Below, in pieces: positions 35,768 through 45,009 of a DNA stretch of 64,000 nt (its first letter is position 1; each line of letters opens with the position of its first letter). The DNA is from Arthrobacter sp. U41 (lineage in GTDB: Bacteria; Actinomycetota; Actinomycetes; Actinomycetales; Micrococcaceae). The position numbers were made by a program, and so were the translations under genes. The notes beneath the pieces were generated by a model. It ran no database searches. It was not told the DNA's origin and saw nothing but the letters and a program-made list of their open reading frames with translations. Where the stretch lies: positions 1,240,001-1,304,000 of the forward strand of contig NZ_CP015732.1 in the NCBI RefSeq assembly GCF_001750145.1. The letters are read 5' to 3'.

Positions 35768-36148
35768 TTACGGGGCGAAAGAGCGGTGGCCGGTGAAGAA
35801 CCCCAGAGCATACTCAGGGGTCTCAAACTTGACCGTTGTGCCCTTGGGGAAGAACAGCACGTCGCGCTCTTTGGCGTGTGTGACTTCGCCTGTCGACTGG
35901 TCGGTAAGGATGAACTCACCCTGCACGACGACCTTCATCTCGTCGTAGGTGTACGTGTATACCAAGGGCTCGGAAGCCTTCAGTTCGAAGAATCCGGCGC
36001 TCATGACGGACCCCTCCGGGTTGTGGAGGGAGTCGCCGATCGCAGCGACCGTTCCAGGTTCGTTCATGGACGGCAGCCCGATATAGCCGCCTTCTACCTT
36101 GTGGATGGATCCAGCTTTACTGAGTGTTCCTACGAGTGTGGTTTCCAT
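35768..36148 (-). CDS. Cupin-domain protein (EutQ-like)
   Basis: 126 residues, a single beta-barrel cupin. The core YTYDEMKVVVQGEFILTDQSTG and ERDVLFFPKGTTVKFETPEY resembles EutQ-type cupins with an acidic metal-site residue replacing some histidines. Good ribosome site AAAGGAG. It is the first gene of the run cupin-dmmA-reductase-DUF3445, with element B 170 bp upstream. It may help handle the amine or formaldehyde, but no reaction can be assigned. Confidence 0.78.
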   Translation of the reverse strand: METTLVGTLSKAGSIHKVEGGYIGLPSMNEPGTVAAIGDSLHNPEGSVMSAGFFELKASEPLVYTYTYDEMKVVVQGEFILTDQSTGEVTHAKERDVLFFPKGTTVKFETPEYALGFFTGHRSFAP

Positions 36149-36598
36149 GATTTCTCCTTTGAATAGTGCTATGGAAGGCGGGTCATCTTTAGGTCAGAAC
36201 GCCGGGTGTCGTTTCGGGAAGCTCCTCGCGGACCGCGGTTTCCTCTGTTTCTCGAGGATCAGCGGAGCTCTCCTCGGAATTCTTCCGTGTGATCTGAATC
36301 ACTGGCCTCATCCCATTAGCAAAGCTACGTCACGCAATTCATCTAGTCCAGTCTTTTTTGTGAAAATTCGGATTCCGCCCACAGGTTTTGCGATCCGCGG
36401 CAGCTGCTAGGTGGAAGCTGTCAAGGGCAACTGCCATCATGCTCGACGAACCCGTCCTACTTCCTGTGAAGCGCCCCTCCTGTCTATGGGACAGCACTTG
36501 ATTGCGCGCCGAAGAATCCGAGGAACTGGACCTTACCCCAGGCTTGGCGTATCGAAAGCGACCTCGCGCCCCACCCGAAGAACTAGATGCCGGTCCTG
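36149..36598. other. Upstream region of the dmm run and end of the permease gene
   Basis: Contains shared element B (36319-36359). The remaining ~240 bp to the permease stop have short open frames but no supported gene and no clear terminator. Confidence 0.5.
36319..36359 (-). promoter_or_regulatory. Shared upstream element, copy B (cupin-dmm run)
   Basis: GCAAAGCTACG, six variable bases, AATTCATCTAGTCCAGTCTT on the plus strand. On the gene strand it reads CTGGACTAGATGAATT, spacer, CGTAGCTTTGC and is the best-conserved copy, about 170 bp before the cupin start. Confidence 0.7.
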
Positions 36599-38095
36599 TT
36601 ATCGGGGATCCAGAACCCTGTCGGGGTCTGCGGCATCGTTATCTGAATCGATGTCTGACAGTGGGGCAGTGGTTGTTTTGTTGTTTGAGCGCCTTGATTC
36701 GTGCTGGGAGTACCACCAGATTGGTATGTAGAGCGACAGTACGATGAAGCCGAGCCAAGTGGAGGTCCAGCCGATTTCTAGGCTGTTCAGGTAGACCACG
36801 CCGAGCAGGCACAGTGGCACATTGAACAGGCCGAAGATCATGGCGACGTTTGTCCATCCCTTGGGTGCTTTGAAGGGTCGTTCCAGACCAGCGAAGGCCG
36901 GGTGCCTTTTAGCTTTGACGTAGGCGAACAAGCTGATGCCGTTGGCAAAGGTATAACCGATCGCGGCCGCGGCGAGAATTGCAGCGAGGGATCCCATGGA
37001 AATCAGCACCATGTTAAACGCTGCGGTGACGATCAGCGCAATGAACGGGGTCCCGTGGCGGTTGGTTTTGCCGAAAACCTTAGGAAGGTTGCCTTCCATT
37101 GACATGGAGTGCATGGCGCGGGAGGAACCCAGGTAAGCGGTTTGGATGATGAGCACCATGGCGGCGATCAACATGATGATGGTGACCACGGAACCGGCTT
37201 CGCCAAAGACAGCCTGGGCGACTGGAATCAGGGGCGACACATGCTCGGCCTGGACCCCCTCAACACCGAGAACGCCGATCACCGAGGTTTGTACCAATAC
37301 GTAAAGGATGAGGCAGATGATGCCGCAGGCAAGAAGTGCTTTGGGGACATCTTTGGACGGGTTTTTGTATTCAGGGCCGTAGATGGCCGCGGTTTCCCAG
37401 CCACAGGCACTCCACTGTGCGATCCCGAAGATGCCAAAGAGGATCAGGATATGGTGCATATCCCAGACCCAGTCAGTCGGCCACCAGTTACCGGTGATGT
37501 TGGCCATGTCAACGTGTCCGGTAGCAAAAGGCGCCACGGCCAGGATAACCAGCGGTATCAGAGATACGGCCGCCAGGATGTAACCCAGCATGGCGCCATC
37601 CTTCAGACCGAACCAGTTAACCACGAACAGTCCGACGAAAATCACCCCGCCTGATATCAATGCGAGTTGAAACTCGGTAAATGTCTCACCCAGCACCGGA
37701 AACAGCCCATGAAGGTAACCGCCGACCAGGATTGCGAAGATCGCCAATACAGGGTTCCAGGCAAACCAGTAGCTCCAGGCGGTGAAGCCACCGATCAGCT
37801 TGCCCTTGTCGTACTTGCCTTGGTAGTTTTCGGTGCGAAACACATGCTGCGCAAAACCTGGCAGGCCGGAGGCCTTCGGAAAGGTAGTAGCCAATTCGGC
37901 GTACGCGGCGTTCTGCATGAAACCCTGAAGGACCGATAACCCCCAGATAAGAATCGCTGCGGCAGACACATACATCGGAAAGTAGCCTAGCGACGGCAGA
38001 ATCAGCAAGGGCACACCCATAGCGATGGCCATGCCCTGCTTCCAGTCGATCGACCTTTCCAGATGGTCGACCCCATTTACACGATTTTCACTCAT
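36599..38095 (-). CDS. APC-family permease, candidate methylated-amine transporter
   Basis: 498 residues with about twelve hydrophobic segments and hydrophilic ends; the C-terminal tail is Asp/Ser/Thr-rich. N-terminal helices MAIAMGVPLLILPSLGYFPM and the block SACGWETAAIYGPEYKNPSKDVPKALLACG are APC features. Between the Cache/GntR genes and the N-demethylase genes on the same strand, so uptake of dimethylamine, trimethylamine or a related amine is likely by context only. Confidence 0.84.
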   Translation of the reverse strand: MSENRVNGVDHLERSIDWKQGMAIAMGVPLLILPSLGYFPMYVSAAAILIWGLSVLQGFMQNAAYAELATTFPKASGLPGFAQHVFRTENYQGKYDKGKLIGGFTAWSYWFAWNPVLAIFAILVGGYLHGLFPVLGETFTEFQLALISGGVIFVGLFVVNWFGLKDGAMLGYILAAVSLIPLVILAVAPFATGHVDMANITGNWWPTDWVWDMHHILILFGIFGIAQWSACGWETAAIYGPEYKNPSKDVPKALLACGIICLILYVLVQTSVIGVLGVEGVQAEHVSPLIPVAQAVFGEAGSVVTIIMLIAAMVLIIQTAYLGSSRAMHSMSMEGNLPKVFGKTNRHGTPFIALIVTAAFNMVLISMGSLAAILAAAAIGYTFANGISLFAYVKAKRHPAFAGLERPFKAPKGWTNVAMIFGLFNVPLCLLGVVYLNSLEIGWTSTWLGFIVLSLYIPIWWYSQHESRRSNNKTTTAPLSDIDSDNDAADPDRVLDPR

Positions 38096-38488
38096 AAAAA
38101 TCTCCCTTAGAAAGCCTAAATTCGATTATTAATCTGGACGCATAGCTCGTCCTGGCGGCAACCGGCTACGACCGGCGATTGGCCACCAACCCTCCTGCGG
38201 ATCAGGTGGGGCCGATGGTTCAAAGCCCAGTGCGTTCTCCGATATGCATTACGTCAATGTAAGAACGTGGAAAACGCGGGGTATGCGCGGTAGGAAGACA
38301 CCATCTGGGTTGAATTCGCAACGACTTCGGCGTGGGTGTGTCTAGTCGGAGAAGACTCTTCATGGTTCGCGAGAGCTTGAGCAAGACCTGCGAGTGGCGA
38401 CGGTATCCTCTGTGAAATGGATCACTCCCAGAGGTTACAGCTAATAGCTGCAGTCCGACAGGTTTTCGAGAAAAATATTTTTTTCGAT
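38096..38488. other. Intergenic region between Cache gene and permease
   Basis: 393 bp without a supported gene. It must hold the permease promoter. A region around 38240-38265 (ATTACGTCAATG) resembles part of element B only weakly and is not called as a copy. Confidence 0.5.
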
Positions 38489-39280
38489 CTACACCTTGTC
38501 GCGGAGGTCGCTTGCCGCTACCGCGTTCGCTCCCAGCAGACCTTCAGCACCCGCTGCTTCGGGAGCGCGAAGCGACTTTGTGTAGACCAGCGATAGTCCC
38601 AAATGGGGAACATCCAGAGGCGTTTGATGCTGGTCTGAAGCGCCGGGTTTGATCCGCTCGCCGACCAGGTACCTCCCTGAGTTGCCGAGAATGACGCGGT
38701 TGCTGGCGTTGATGAGGGCGGCATCGCTTGAGACGGCGCGCAAACTGGGCATGAGCAGGGGTTCTAGGTCCTTGATCCTAATGTCGCATCCAGCTACCCC
38801 CGTGAAGTGTCCGTGGACGGAAAACGGTGCCGTGAACGTAAGGATGTATTCCTCGAAGCCGAGATAGTCTATGTACGGGCCCCAGACAGTCTGCTCACCT
38901 GTGGAAGCGGCGGTCGAGAAGAACGGCAGCTTTTCGTAGTCGTAGTATCGATTACTCCCTGGAGTCCGATCAGCATCAAGCCTTTCCATGGCTCCGGAGG
39001 TATTGCGGATCCACCATTCCAAGGCCCGACCGCCCTCCTCGACGGACTCCGCGGCGAAGAACGTCCCGGCGCCCACAGCATAAGAGTTCCCAGCCAAGAA
39101 TGCCCGCGCGACTTCGTCCAGTCCGACTAGTGCAGTTTTGTCGACTTTGGATTTTCCCGCGAGATTTCGTTCCACGAGCGAGGCCACGTTCCTGGAGAGT
39201 TTCTTGGTTTCGTCGGCGACGCCGCTTATCCACGCAGTGAGGGCATCGGCAGCATGTACGACTTCGTTGTCGGTGTTCAT
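38489..39280 (-). CDS. Soluble Cache-domain protein
   Basis: 263 residues with no signal peptide or membrane helix. N-terminal ~60 residues are helical; residues ~85-205 resemble a Cache/PDC sensor fold (ALEWWIRNTSGAMERLDAD, RYYDYEKLPFFSTA, VWGPYIDYLGFEEYILTFTAPF, GVAGCDIRIKDLEPLL). Cache domains are normally extracellular parts of chemoreceptors and kinases; a free cytoplasmic one is uncommon. Just downstream of a GntR gene on the same strand, so it may be a ligand-binding partner of the regulator. No output domain is present. Confidence 0.72.
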   Translation of the reverse strand: MNTDNEVVHAADALTAWISGVADETKKLSRNVASLVERNLAGKSKVDKTALVGLDEVARAFLAGNSYAVGAGTFFAAESVEEGGRALEWWIRNTSGAMERLDADRTPGSNRYYDYEKLPFFSTAASTGEQTVWGPYIDYLGFEEYILTFTAPFSVHGHFTGVAGCDIRIKDLEPLLMPSLRAVSSDAALINASNRVILGNSGRYLVGERIKPGASDQHQTPLDVPHLGLSLVYTKSLRAPEAAGAEGLLGANAVAASDLRDKV

Positions 39281-39449
39281 TGGCCATCCTGGCTAGATTC
39301 GGCGTAACGCGAGGCGAGTTGGGGTCAGGGGAGAGGTGTTTCGCCTAGTGTGCTCAGGTCCCGTGTGTTTCTGGGCACTCTCGGGTCGGTCCTGGTCACT
39401 GCCCAGGCCGCCTTCAAGTGTTGGGCGGTTGCTGGTTCCAGGTCGAATG

Positions 39450-40223
39450 CTACTCCTGGAGGTCATTAGCATTTTCACTTGACGCAGCGTAACTGAGACT
39501 GAGTTTCGTGTCGATCAGGTGAAAAATGTTTCGCTTAATATGCGCCAGTACCAGCGTCTGGGCCCTTTCGGGTTGATCCTGGGCTACGGCCCGGACTAGT
39601 TCCAGATGTTCAGCGGTTGCCGCCTCGGGGTCAAGTGCGGCGGCGAGCGGGGCCCATATCTGTTGGACTGTTTCTTGCTGAAGGCGGATTTCCGCATTGA
39701 CTAGCCTGGGTGATTGCGCGGAAACTGCTAATTCGATGTGGAAGCGGCTGTCGGCAGGTGCACGCACTTGAGGGGTTGTGGCCAGAACAAGTGCCCGCGC
39801 AAGTTCCTGAAGACGGTCGAAGTCGTGTGGTTCGGCGCGCTCACAGGCCAGACGGACGGTCGTGGCGGCTATGGCCGAGTGTTCGTCGCCGATGTCTCGT
39901 ATCTCCGAAATAGACGTGGAGAGAAACCACTTCCGTATGGCGTCGGTTTGGGTTGGCGGCTGGTTGACGATAAAGGTTCCCCCGCTCCGGCCTCTGCGGG
40001 TCTCCACGACTCCCTGGTCCCTCAGCTCCGCCAAAGCCTCCCGTAGGGTGGCGCCGCCGACCCCAAACATGTCCGAGAGTGCGGCTTCGGGTGGTAAGCG
40101 TTCGCCTACTTTGAGAAGACCAAGGCCAATGGCTTTGGAAATTCTTTCAACGATCGCATCGGCCCTCTCGATTTCCGGTAAGGACCGGTATATCTGGGAT
40201 TGGAATGGGGTTGGCGAGGCCAA
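39450..40223 (-). CDS. GntR-family regulator (FCD domain) of the methylamine island
   Basis: 257 residues. Winged helix at residues ~20-95 (GLLKVGERLPPEAALSDMFGVGGATLREALAELRDQGVVETRRG), then an FCD domain (DSRFHIELAVSAQSPRLVNAEIRLQQ). Transcribed away from hxlB, with 385 bp between the two starts, and followed by the Cache gene. Likely regulator of amine or formaldehyde genes; targets are not known. Confidence 0.86.
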   Translation of the reverse strand: MASPTPFQSQIYRSLPEIERADAIVERISKAIGLGLLKVGERLPPEAALSDMFGVGGATLREALAELRDQGVVETRRGRSGGTFIVNQPPTQTDAIRKWFLSTSISEIRDIGDEHSAIAATTVRLACERAEPHDFDRLQELARALVLATTPQVRAPADSRFHIELAVSAQSPRLVNAEIRLQQETVQQIWAPLAAALDPEAATAEHLELVRAVAQDQPERAQTLVLAHIKRNIFHLIDTKLSLSYAASSENANDLQE

Positions 40224-40488
40224 GAGTCTGCGCTCCGAAATGGGCTTACGGGTTTGGTCAATCCTAACCAGTCAGGGTCGAACTTTTCTGGACTTTCGCC
40301 GCTCTTAAGAATCTATTCAAAGTAATCCCTCACTACTCGCTCCACAGCCTGCGTGGCGTTCCCCCTTCCATGTGGCCCCGCGAACGCGGTCCGTCAGCCC
40401 AGAGTCCTGATGATGGCGGTGGCAGAAGGCTGTAAGGGGCCATGAGACGCAGTTACGCCGCCTACCTCACTGGCACCAATCCTTAAGT

Positions 40489-40632
40489 GTAGTTAGAACC
40501 GTCAAAAAACAGTGTTACCCCTGCTCTTCCGCTTCGGGATTATGGATATCAACCGCAAAGCATCGTTCGGCCGCTCCCAGGCTGACGACCGAATGGAAAG
40601 GACAAACCGTGAATCCGACAGCAAATGCGACG
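40489..40632 (+). promoter_or_regulatory. Promoter cassette shared with transketolase, copy 1 (hxlB)
   Basis: Roughly 145 bp here and at 61280-61421 are similar at about three of four positions. The same order of blocks occurs in both: TAGAACCGTCA / TAAGAACCGTCA, AAAACAGTGTTACCCCTG, ATGGATAT-AACC-AAAGCAT and GGACAAACCGTGAA. Conservation continues through the GTG start into about eight codons (VNPTANAT versus VNPTTNVM). Confidence 0.85.
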
Positions 40633-41208
40633 CGTACCGGGTACAGCACCACGGATGACATCGTCCGGAATCTCTCTCTCGTCAAGGACGAGATCGCGGA
40701 CACAGCGGCCAAGATCGACGAACAGCAGATTGCTGATCTGGCCCGCCACCTTACCCAACCAGGCCGCGTGTTTGTCGCCGGTGCCGGCCGGAGCGGGCTC
40801 GTCCTGCGGATGGCGGCCATGAGGCTGATGCACCTGGGCCTGAACGTCCACATCGCTGGTGACACCACGACCCCCGCAATCAGTTCCGGCGACTTGCTCC
40901 TGGTGGCCTCCGGATCGGGAACGACCTCGGGGGTGGTCAAGTCAGCGGAAACAGCGGCGAAGGCCGGAGCGCGGATTGCCGCGTTCACCACCAACGCGAG
41001 TTCACCACTTGCCGCCCTCGCCGACGCGCTGGTTATCATTCCCGCCGCCCAGAAGACCGACCACGGCTCCAACGTTTCCCGCCAGTACTCCGGGTCCCTC
41101 TTCGAGCAGGTACTTTTCCTCGCCACCGAGGCCCTCTTCCAGTCCCTGTGGGACAACACGGATGTGCCTGCCGAAGAGCTCTGGCTCAGGCACGCAAACC
41201 TCGAATAA
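40609..41208 (+). CDS. hxlB: 6-phospho-3-hexuloisomerase
   Basis: 199 residues, SIS-domain isomerase converting hexulose 6-phosphate to fructose 6-phosphate, the second reaction of formaldehyde fixation by the ribulose monophosphate cycle. Motifs: RVFVAGAGRSGLVLRMAAMRLMHLG, GDTTTPAISSGDLLLVASGSGTT and a C-terminal FEQVLFLATEALFQSLW. GTG at 40609 has GGAAAGGAC upstream. It precedes hxlA by 82 bp in one unit. The first eight codons belong to a cassette shared with the transketolase gene. Confidence 0.94.
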   Translation: MNPTANATRTGYSTTDDIVRNLSLVKDEIADTAAKIDEQQIADLARHLTQPGRVFVAGAGRSGLVLRMAAMRLMHLGLNVHIAGDTTTPAISSGDLLLVASGSGTTSGVVKSAETAAKAGARIAAFTTNASSPLAALADALVIIPAAQKTDHGSNVSRQYSGSLFEQVLFLATEALFQSLWDNTDVPAEELWLRHANLE

Positions 41209-41290
41209 TCCAGGCTCACACTTCACCTACTGCAGTTTCCACTCAATTTTCAATACCCACCGCATTTCCCAACAGAAAGAAAACACCATC

Positions 41291-41914
41291 ATGAAGCTCC
41301 AAGTTGCTATCGACCTGCTGACCACCGAAGCCGCCCTCGAACTCGCCGGCCAGGTTGCCGAATTCGTTGACATCATTGAGCTCGGTACCCCGCTGATCAA
41401 GGCCGAAGGCCTCTCCGTCGTCACCGCGATGAAGAACGCCCACCCGGACAAGGTTGTTTTCGCTGACCTCAAGACTATGGACGCCGGCGAACTCGAAGCC
41501 GACATCGCCTTCAAGGCCGGCGCTGACCTGGTCACCGTGCTCGGTGCGGCCGACGACTCCACCATCGCCGGCGCAGTCAAGGCTGCCAAGGCCCACAACA
41601 AGGGCGTTGTCGTTGACCTCATCGGCGTCGAGGACAAGGTTACCCGTGCCAAGGAAGTCCGCGCCCTGGGTGCGAAGTTTGTTGAGATGCACGCTGGCCT
41701 GGACGAGCAGGCAAAGCCCGGCTTCGACCTGAACGGTCTGCTCCGCGCCGGCGCAGAAGCCCGCGTTCCGTTCTCCGTGGCAGGCGGCGTGAAGCTCGCC
41801 ACCATTGCAGACGTCCAGAAGGCCGGCGCCGATGTCGCCGTCGCCGGCGGCGCCATCTACGGTGCAGCCGACCCGGCATTGGCAGCCAAGCAGCTCCGCG
41901 CGGCCATCATCTAA
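41291..41914 (+). CDS. hxlA: 3-hexulose-6-phosphate synthase
   Basis: 207 residues, orotidine-phosphate-decarboxylase superfamily barrel that condenses formaldehyde with ribulose 5-phosphate. Key motifs: QVAIDLLTTEAAL, the metal/substrate loop FADLKTMDAGELEADIAFKAGAD, VVDLIGVED, and phosphate-binding VAGGVKLATI with VAVAGGAIYG. ATG at 41291 is preceded by AACAGAAAGAAAACACC. Full family length. Confidence 0.96.
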   Translation: MKLQVAIDLLTTEAALELAGQVAEFVDIIELGTPLIKAEGLSVVTAMKNAHPDKVVFADLKTMDAGELEADIAFKAGADLVTVLGAADDSTIAGAVKAAKAHNKGVVVDLIGVEDKVTRAKEVRALGAKFVEMHAGLDEQAKPGFDLNGLLRAGAEARVPFSVAGGVKLATIADVQKAGADVAVAGGAIYGAADPALAAKQLRAAII

Positions 41915-42022
41915 CCAGCCGGTTGACGGAGGTGTCCCGTAGGCCCAACAAGCCGCGGGACGCTCCCTCCGGGCTGCAGCCACCTTGTGATTGGGGCCTG
42001 GTCTGCAGCCCGGAATGTGTTT

Positions 42023-42064
42023 CCTGTACTGCCCGCGGACAAACGTAACCGCGGGCAGTACAGG
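42023..42064 (+). terminator. Strong hairpin after hxlA
   Basis: CCTGTACTGCCCGCGG and its complement form a 16-bp perfect stem with a ten-base loop. No T run follows. A weaker hairpin (GTCCCG...CGGGAC) lies at about 41931-41962. Likely terminates or stabilises the hxlBA transcript. Confidence 0.7.
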
Positions 42065-42180
42065 TTCGGTGGAAGAACTAAAACGATCCCGTCGCACTGA
42101 ACCCGATCCAAGATCACAACACCGCAGGATGCGGAGTGGCAGACAGGGAGCCCTAACCAATAGGAAGGAATCTGTTCATC

Positions 42181-42396
42181 ATGCGAAGTCAGGCCACACA
42201 CAAATTGGAAGTCGTCGTTACTGAGCCCAGTCGACTCTACGAGTTGCTCGACGATGCAGAGTCCGCGCTCCGGCAGGTAGCGATGCCCAATTGCTATGCG
42301 GGCATTCTGGTCACCCGCCATGATCCGAGCCGTTACACCCTCGCGCTCAGCGACGCTGTTCCCTATGGGGAGACCCGCGAGCAGATACTCTCGTGA
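42181..42396 (+). CDS. Small hypothetical protein between hxlA and zwf
   Basis: 71 residues, not recognised. It has a good start context (GGAAGGAA eight bases before ATG) and a compact, plausible globular sequence (HKLEVVVTEPSRLYELLDDAESALRQVAM then ILVTRHDPSRYTLALSDAVPYGETREQIL) without membrane segments. It lies after the hxlA hairpin and 46 bp before zwf, so it may be the first gene of the zwf-opcA transcript. Confidence 0.62.
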   Translation: MRSQATHKLEVVVTEPSRLYELLDDAESALRQVAMPNCYAGILVTRHDPSRYTLALSDAVPYGETREQILS

Positions 42397-42442
42397 CCGT
42401 CGTTCCGCGGCCACACTGCCGTGTCAAAAGTTAGAAGCAGCA

Positions 42443-44020
42443 ATGCCACTTACCTACGTTGATACAAGCGTGACGTCCGGGCCGCGAACCGGAAAATCGG
42501 GCCGTAATCCTTTGCGGGATCCGCGGGACCGTCGCCTGAACCGTATTGCGGGACCGTCATCGCTGGTCCTGTTCGGGGTCACGGGGGACCTCGCCCGCAA
42601 GAAACTCATGCCGGCCGTGTACGACCTGGCCAACCGCGGGCTGCTGCCGCCGAGCTTCGCCCTGGTGGGTTTCGCCCGGCGGAACTGGGAAAACGAGGAC
42701 TTCGCCGCCGAGGTGAAGGCCGCGGTCAAGGCCTACGCCCGGACGCCGTTCGATGAGACGGTGTGGGAGCAGCTCGCGCAGGGCGTCCGCTTCGTGCAGG
42801 GCGAGTTCGACGACGACGACGCCTTCAAACGGCTGTCCGAAACCATCGACGAACTCGATGAGCAACGCGGAACACGCGGCAACCACGCGTTCTACCTCTC
42901 CATCCCGCCGAAGGCCTTCGAACTGGTCTGCCGGCAGCTCTCCAAGCACGGACTGGCCCAGGCCGAGGGTGACAAGTGGCGCCGCGTCGTGATCGAGAAG
43001 CCGTTCGGCCACGACCTCGAGTCGGCCCGGCAGCTCAACGACATCGTGGAGTCGGTCTTCCCGCAGGACGCTGTCTTCCGGATCGACCACTACCTGGGCA
43101 AGGAGACGGTGCAGAACATCCTGGCGCTGCGCTTCGCCAACCAGCTCTTCGAGCCGCTCTGGAACGCGAACTACGTGGACCACGTCCAGATCACCATGGC
43201 CGAGGACATCGGCACCGGCGGCCGGGCGGGCTACTACGACGGCGTCGGCGCCGCGCGCGATGTGATCCAGAACCACCTGCTCCAGCTCCTGGCGCTGACC
43301 GCGATGGAGGAACCGATCTCCTTCAACGCCGATGACCTCCGCGCCGAAAAGGAAAAGGTCCTCGGCGCCGTCCGGCTCCCCGAGGACCTCTCCACCCACT
43401 CGGCCCGCGGGCAGTTCACCGGCGGCTGGCAGGGCGGCGAAAAGGTGGTCGGCTACCTCGAGGAGGACGGCATCCCCGCTGACTCCAAGACGGAGACGTT
43501 CGCCGCGATCCGGGTGGACATCAACACCCGCCGCTGGGCCGGGGTGCCGTTCTACCTGCGCGCCGGCAAGCGGCTGGGCCGCCGGGTGACCGAGATCGCC
43601 GTCGTGCTCAAACGCGCCCCCAACCTGCTGTTCACCGACCACGGCGAGGACGACTTCGGCCAGAACGCCGTCGTGATCCGGGTCCAGCCCGACGAGGGAG
43701 CCACGATCCGCTTCGGTTCCAAGGTTCCCGGCACGCAGATGGAAGTCCGGGACGTCACGATGGACTTTGGTTACGGCCACTCCTTCACGGAGTCCAGCCC
43801 GGAGGCCTACGAGCGGCTCATCCTCGACGTGCTCCTCGGCGAGCCGCCGCTGTTCCCCCGCCACGCGGAAGTCGAGCTGTCCTGGAAAATCCTCGATCCG
43901 TTCGAGCATTACTGGGAGTCCCTGGACGAACAGCCCGAACCCTACGCCCCCGGCAGCTGGGGCCCCGCCTCCGCCGACGAGCTCCTTGCCCGTGACGGAC
44001 GAACCTGGAGAAGGCCATGA
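42443..44020 (+). CDS. zwf: Glucose-6-phosphate dehydrogenase
   Basis: 525 residues. Coenzyme motif VLFGVTGDLARKKLMPA, conserved VIEKPFGHD and active-site FRIDHYLGKETVQN. It oxidises glucose 6-phosphate with NADP(+); in an RuMP organism it drives cyclic oxidation of formaldehyde and supplies NADPH. Start ATG at 42443 follows a weak site; the longer frame overlaps the small upstream gene and is rejected. Its stop overlaps opcA (ATGA). Confidence 0.95.
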   Translation: MPLTYVDTSVTSGPRTGKSGRNPLRDPRDRRLNRIAGPSSLVLFGVTGDLARKKLMPAVYDLANRGLLPPSFALVGFARRNWENEDFAAEVKAAVKAYARTPFDETVWEQLAQGVRFVQGEFDDDDAFKRLSETIDELDEQRGTRGNHAFYLSIPPKAFELVCRQLSKHGLAQAEGDKWRRVVIEKPFGHDLESARQLNDIVESVFPQDAVFRIDHYLGKETVQNILALRFANQLFEPLWNANYVDHVQITMAEDIGTGGRAGYYDGVGAARDVIQNHLLQLLALTAMEEPISFNADDLRAEKEKVLGAVRLPEDLSTHSARGQFTGGWQGGEKVVGYLEEDGIPADSKTETFAAIRVDINTRRWAGVPFYLRAGKRLGRRVTEIAVVLKRAPNLLFTDHGEDDFGQNAVVIRVQPDEGATIRFGSKVPGTQMEVRDVTMDFGYGHSFTESSPEAYERLILDVLLGEPPLFPRHAEVELSWKILDPFEHYWESLDEQPEPYAPGSWGPASADELLARDGRTWRRP

Positions 44021-45009
44021 TCGTAGATCTTCCCGACACCACCACCTCCAAGATTTCCAAGAAGATCATGGCCCTGCGCGAGCAGGGCGGCGTGATCGCG
44101 CTGGGCCGGGTGCTGACCCTGGTGGTCGTCACCCGGTCCGGGCTGGAAGAGGACGCGATCGAGGCCGCGAACGAGGCCAGCCGGGAACACCCCTGCCGGA
44201 TCATCGTCCTCGCCGACGCCGGCGCCAAGGCGCCGACCCGGCTCGATGCGCAGATCCGGGTGGGCGGCGACGCCGGAGCCTCCGAGGTCATCGTGCTCCG
44301 CGGCTACGGCGAACTGGCGGAGGAAAGCGAATCCCTCGTCGCGGCCCTGCTGCTGCCGGATGCGCCGATCGTGGCCTGGTGGCCGCACGGCGCCCCGAAG
44401 AACGCGTGTGAGACCTCGATCGGGCGCATCGCGCACCGGCGGATCACGGACTCGGCCAACGAGGCCGATCCGCAGCGCGCGCTGGACAACATCCGCCGGA
44501 CCTACAAAGCCGGCGACACGGACCTGGCCTGGACCCGCCTGACCAACTGGCGGATCCAGCTCGCCGCCGTCCTGGACCAGGTGGACGGCTCCCCGGTCAC
44601 GGCCGTCGCCGTCGAAGGCGCCTCCGACTCCCCCAGCACGATCCTGCTGGCCGCGTGGCTCACCCTGGCCCTGGACGCGCCGGTCACAATCGTCGCGGAT
44701 CCGGCCGGCACCGGGATCCGGCGCGTGCGCCTGACCCGCACCGCGGGCGACGTGCAGCTGTTCCGGCCCGGACTCACCGTGGCGGAACTGACCCAGCCCG
44801 GACAGCCGGTGCAGCGCATCTCCCTGCCCCGCCGGAGCCTGAAGGACTGCCTCGCCGAAGAACTCCGCCGCCTCGACCCCGACGACGTCTTCGGCGAAAC
44901 GGTTCGTAGTCTTGGTACTTCCAATATCCACCAAGAAACCCACCTGACGTTCACGTGCAGCGGGGAGCCCAGACGCAACGGAGATGCCTTATCACTGGTC
45001 GCAGTCTAA
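44017..45009 (+). CDS. opcA: OpcA, glucose-6-phosphate dehydrogenase assembly protein
   Basis: 330 residues. Actinobacterial partner of Zwf: start [34 protein letters not shown]-type [39 protein letters not shown]. Family similarity runs to [12 protein letters not shown]; the final ~35 residues ([17 protein letters not shown] to the end) look foreign, with lower-GC codons, and may come from fusion at a recombination point or a frameshift of the old C terminus. Confidence 0.9.
   Translation: MIVDLPDTTTSKISKKIMALREQGGVIALGRVLTLVVVTRSGLEEDAIEAANEASREHPCRIIVLADAGAKAPTRLDAQIRVGGDAGASEVIVLRGYGELAEESESLVAALLLPDAPIVAWWPHGAPKNACETSIGRIAHRRITDSANEADPQRALDNIRRTYKAGDTDLAWTRLTNWRIQLAAVLDQVDGSPVTAVAVEGASDSPSTILLAAWLTLALDAPVTIVADPAGTGIRRVRLTRTAGDVQLFRPGLTVAELTQPGQPVQRISLPRRSLKDCLAEELRRLDPDDVFGETVRSLGTSNIHQETHLTFTCSGEPRRNGDALSLVAV

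Noticed and set aside
38221..38280. A fourth copy of the methylamine box upstream of the APC permease
   Set aside because: Only scattered bases (ATTACGTCAATG, CAAAGC) agree; spacing and core are not preserved.
42557..43909. 450-codon open frame antisense to zwf
   Set aside because: Shadow of a strongly conserved enzyme gene; no ribosome site.
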